Shown: positions 60,885-64,000 of the stretch, piece after piece | Layout: each line of letters begins with the position of its first letter | How positions within the stretch are numbered: position 1 is the stretch's first letter | Source: Athripsodes cinereus | Lineage: Eukaryota; Arthropoda; Insecta; Trichoptera; Leptoceridae | Assembly (NCBI GenBank): GCA_947579605.1 | Contig: OX388314.1 | Location: 24,810,000 to 24,873,999, forward strand | Length of the DNA stretch: 64,000 nucleotides | Direction: 5' to 3' | Notes under the pieces: model-generated | What the model was told of the DNA's origin: nothing | What the model saw: the letters and a program-made list of their open reading frames with translations, nothing else | The model's database searches: none | Translations under genes and position numbers: made by a program

Positions 60885-61595
60885 TATTCGAATTACAATT
60901 ATTCGAAAAAACAATTGTTCGAATTTACTTTTTTTCGAATGGCAATTATTCGAATTTACAATTATTCGAATCCACAATTATCAGAAAACACAATTGTTCG
61001 ATTTTTTATACGTCATATTGGTAACAACAATTATTCGAAATACAATTCTTCGAATTTTTACTTCCTGTCCATGGAAGTATACGTTTACTTTTTATTATCA
61101 AGACAAATAACTGTTCCTATTTTTGTCGAAAAGTGAAGGTGCTTAGCGAAGAAATATTATATAATACGACTCAGTTTGCAATCGGTTTATTTGAATAGTG
61201 TCAAATGATAGGAAAAATAATTTTAATAAGTATATTTATAATTAGATATGAAAGCAATCGCCTCATTTTCTTAAGACACTAAAATAACATTTGTTCCTTA
61301 TGAACTCGTCCACAGTTGGATGAGCTATGACTGGAGTTTTGTACTTATATGAAACGTAATATAATCGTGTCAATATGACCTTCTAAAGATCAAAATTAAA
61401 TTAATTTAGGTTTATATAAAATGGTTCGAAGAATAGGGTTTTCGAACAAATGTTAGTCGAACAATTCACTTTCTATCAAATGTAATTCGAATAATTGATA
61501 GTCGAACAAATGTTATTCGAAGATTTGCGAATTCGAATAATATTATTTTTTCGAATAAATGTAAATTCGAACAATTGTATTTCGAAAATTTTTCA
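60885..61595. mobile_element. Fold-back-like element built from ATTCGAA motifs
   Basis: The left arm (60885-61060) has about nine CAATTATTCGAA-type motifs, the right arm (61425-61595) about ten in the opposite direction (TTCGAATAATTG and variants). The arms flank about 360 bases without motifs or coding. Arrays of short repeats in inverted terminal arms are the hallmark of fold-back transposons. Ends and target duplication could not be fixed. Confidence 0.6.
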
Positions 61596-61599
61596 TGTA

Positions 61600-62240
61600 A
61601 TCATTTAATTATACAAGTACTATATAACTCGAGTTTCCACATGTCTTCAATGTCTTTATCAAACTCTAACTCGAGTCACTCTTTTTTTTAATTTTTGGCT
61701 ATCCCCCGTTTTCGAGTGATTTGAGAGTTATTCTAATAAAGAACTTGTAAAACAGTATGATCATTTTTAATTTTTGATTAATATAGAGTTTTACAAAATA
61801 AATACCAATAAGATATAATCAATACGTGATGTTTTGGGAGTACTTTTTACAGATCTCTTGGACGTGCCTAAACGTCAATATTTAAAATAATTAGATTACG
61901 AAATGGTAGGTATATACAAATAATTTGCACAATGGGCGAGTTTATCGCAGGGACGCGATATCTTCCAACTAACCCAATAATCCAATATACTATAAATAAG
62001 TGTTTTATTTATAATAAATTGAACATACTAGCAAATGGTACATCGTACATATTAACAAATGGACTAAAATAATTATTCTTGTATTATTTTTATACAAAGT
62101 GTATAATCTTACACTGCGCTATAAGCGGATGCAAAATAAGAGTCTGCCTTGAATAGTTGCTATACGATTTACTATTGTGGACATTATCACAATATATAAA
62201 CATGATTAGTTGAATTATTATCGATTTATATTAATTGAGA
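61600..62240. other. No gene recognised
   Basis: AT-rich. It contains the short phrase GGGCGAGTTTATCGCAGG with CGATATCTTCCAACTAACCC (61932-61976), which recurs in altered form at 53801-53840. Confidence 0.4.
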
Positions 62241-62244
62241 TCAC

Positions 62245-62750
62245 TCCGTGGAGACCCCGATATAGAATAGGTACTGCTCCCACTATTTTCTGTAAGCTTA
62301 CGAGTGTCCTGTCAAAGGCAGGTGTTCATAAAACCTCACGTAGGTATAAGACTATTGAAGTATTCGCAGCAAATGTGGACTAAGCCATAAATGATGACTA
62401 ATATTGAGTAGGTATACTATAGAAATTCATGTATATCTTGTGTTTATCAATTCAAAAGTGGACTAAACTTGATCTAACACTGTTATCTAAAGTTTAGTCT
62501 ACTTTTGAATCGAAGAAACACAAGTTTTACATAAAGTCTCATAGTAAACTCATTATTGGTCATCATGTGGCTTAGTCCACTTTTGCTTTGAATGCCTCAA
62601 TTCAGCGATGAGGCATGCTACCTATCCTGAATGTCAAATTTTTATTATTGGCACAGAAAGGACAATTTCCATGTTTGTTACATGCAGTTGATCTGCTGGC
62701 TACCTCACTTGTGGAATATGCCGTGATGATATAGTAGGTATAGTAGTAAT
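62245..62750 (+). repeat. (TAG)n retroposon family copy
   Basis: The 5' blocks (TACGAGTGTCCTGTCAAAGG) and 3' blocks (CAGCGATGAGGCATGCTACC, GTTGATCTGCTGGCTACC, ATATGCCGTGATGATATAG) are separated by about 260 bases. That middle part has its own inverted repeat around AGTGGACTAA (62457-62530). Confidence 0.75.
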
Positions 62751-62792
62751 AATAACTACTATTAAGGCGTTCTATCAACTCTAAAACGTTGT

Positions 62793-63303
62793 TCTCACGA
62801 AGCGAATATCGTCAGGAACCCAAAATATCGTCTGCCATTTGAACCGTGTGTACAAATTGACAGTTAGCCTGAAACGATAAAAACCAGTAAAAACGATATC
62901 GTCTCAATTCGACCACCTTTCAACATTTATCTTTGGTGGAACGATGCGCGCATGCGTAGATGTGCATGGTATCCGTATCTATGGTAAAAACTTTATAATG
63001 TTTCCCGCTTCGTGACAGTTGTTATCTTTTGTTGTTGGTTTGTGGCGTTTGTTTCCTTAATTAAAAGGCGCCTTATAACCTCTATTATAACATTTTCAAC
63101 TAATAATAAACACTTCGCGATCTCCGTCTAGACGTCCGCCATTTTAAAAACAACGTCAAAATCAAAGCGCATCAGACAGATCAAATCTATGCCGGTAGAC
63201 TGTGTGAACACGTTTGACGATCAATGGATGACCGACGGATTTTGTTTTTAATGCAAACGAAATTCGCCTAACGATATTTGCCTCGTATGAACACCACATA
63301 TTT
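62793..63303. mobile_element. Possible 0.5-kb MITE with imperfect inverted ends
   Basis: The ends GTTCTCACGAAGCGAATATC and (complemented) GTTCATACGAGGCAAATATC match at about 20 of 26 bases, extended by GTCAGG/GTTAGG. The interior is GC-richer and noncoding. No target duplication identified. Confidence 0.45.
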
Positions 63304-63309
63304 CTTCAG

Positions 63310-63870
63310 TAAAGTTAAGCGATGATATGGAATTGTCCCGAATACGACATATTTTTTGTTGTATTATTTTGCTGCCAAGGAGCTAGTCACATGTATGTAT
63401 AAGGTATGTAAATTGAAGTTGATATTATAAAAAAAGACATTAGTTGTTACCTCAATGTGGCATTAAAAACTTTTTGCGAAACTTAATAAAGTAATAGGTA
63501 TATATGCCTACATATTAAAATACGACAAAGAACTTAAACCGGTTTCGAAAGATTAGTCAAAGGATTAATATTGTTTTTGTTGCGTAAAATTTGCATAAAA
63601 CTACAGAACACAGTTGAACTTTGATAACTGGAAAATTCTATTACAAATAATTTTGAATCAGATTCACCCCAAAACATTATGCTCTCCTTCACACTTATAT
63701 GTAAGTATAATGTTCAGTTCCTCAACGCAACAAGTTGAAATGTCTTATATTCGAGAAATCACCATTTTTGTAATATTGGTTAAGTATATTTATATTATGC
63801 TTAATAAACACAACAAAAGTGAGATATACCATATAGGTAGTGTTGTGGAATTCTCAAGAAATAATTTTTG
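63310..63870. other. No gene recognised at the right end
   Basis: A plus frame of 99 codons at 63614-63913 ends in the palindrome and has no family features. Confidence 0.35.
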
Positions 63871-63906
63871 GAGAAATTTACCGAGAAATTTCTCGGTAAA
63901 TTTCTC
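63871..63906. repeat. 36-bp perfect palindrome
   Basis: Each half is GAGAAATTTACCGAGAAA; the dyad has no spacer. A further GAGAATTTACCGAGA follows at 63913-63927, and GGAGAAATTTACCG occurs on entry. Confidence 0.95.
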
Positions 63907-64000
63907 GAAGTAGAGAATTTACCGAGATTTTTTTTTTTTTTATTTAACAGTAAAATAATAATAAATCAGTACTTTATTCAATCAATCAATAACAATGTAC

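Noticed and set aside
61608..61690. Part of the ATTCGAA fold-back element
   Set aside because: The motif density drops to background after 61595.

Overview
The window is AT-rich nuclear DNA from an arthropod, most likely an insect. Coding exons carry GT-AG introns. Almost everything else is a mixture of Gypsy, P-like, Tc1/mariner, pogo, hAT, MULE and PIF/Harbinger elements, non-LTR retrotransposon tails and tRNA-derived SINEs. The 3'-end repeats and microsatellite-tailed retroposons recall lepidopteran and hemipteran genomes; I cannot decide between them from sequence alone. There is no sign of bacterial organisation, so the methods of reading are exon/intron logic, terminal repeats and target-site duplications.

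Region 1 (1-15.0 kb) is one set of nested insertions. The receiving unit is a decayed P-element-like (THAP9-type) transposase on the minus strand, with fragments at 14.93-13.14 kb and 5.25-4.87 kb. It is split by a 7.9-kb LTR element (5256-13134) with nearly identical LTRs and a CTAT target duplication, but no recognisable pol. That element has itself received a pogo-like element (9623-11056) in its interior and a Tc1-like element (11713-12693) in one LTR. The left end of the P-like unit is cut by an apparently intact Ty3/Gypsy element of the CsRn1 type (gag 3629-4426, pol 498-3731, minus strand); its 3' LTR lies outside the window.

Region 2 (15-38.2 kb) is a transposon graveyard, almost all on the minus strand: two or three MULEs, hAT fragments, a second pogo-like transposase, P-like copies and a Harbinger transposase with a Myb/SANT-type partner whose C-terminal exon has been tandemly multiplied. 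A piece of an endogenous rhabdovirus-like polymerase (20248-20811) sits between two halves of a MULE. A mariner pseudogene (36852-38136) closes the region.

Region 3 (39.0-56.4 kb) holds the only convincing host gene: an ABCG half-transporter on the minus strand. Eight exons run from the Walker A exon (53543-53666) to the C-terminal exon (39019-39360); a phase-compatible candidate first exon lies at 56324-56420. Its 8.6-kb third intron contains a 3.4-kb hAT-like element with an 8-bp target duplication, a 187-bp hAT MITE, and an inverted SINE pair.

Region 4 (56.4-64 kb) has no recognisable gene. It contains copies of a (TAG)n-tailed retroposon family, LINE tails, a fold-back element built from ATTCGAA motifs, a possible MITE and a 36-bp perfect palindrome.
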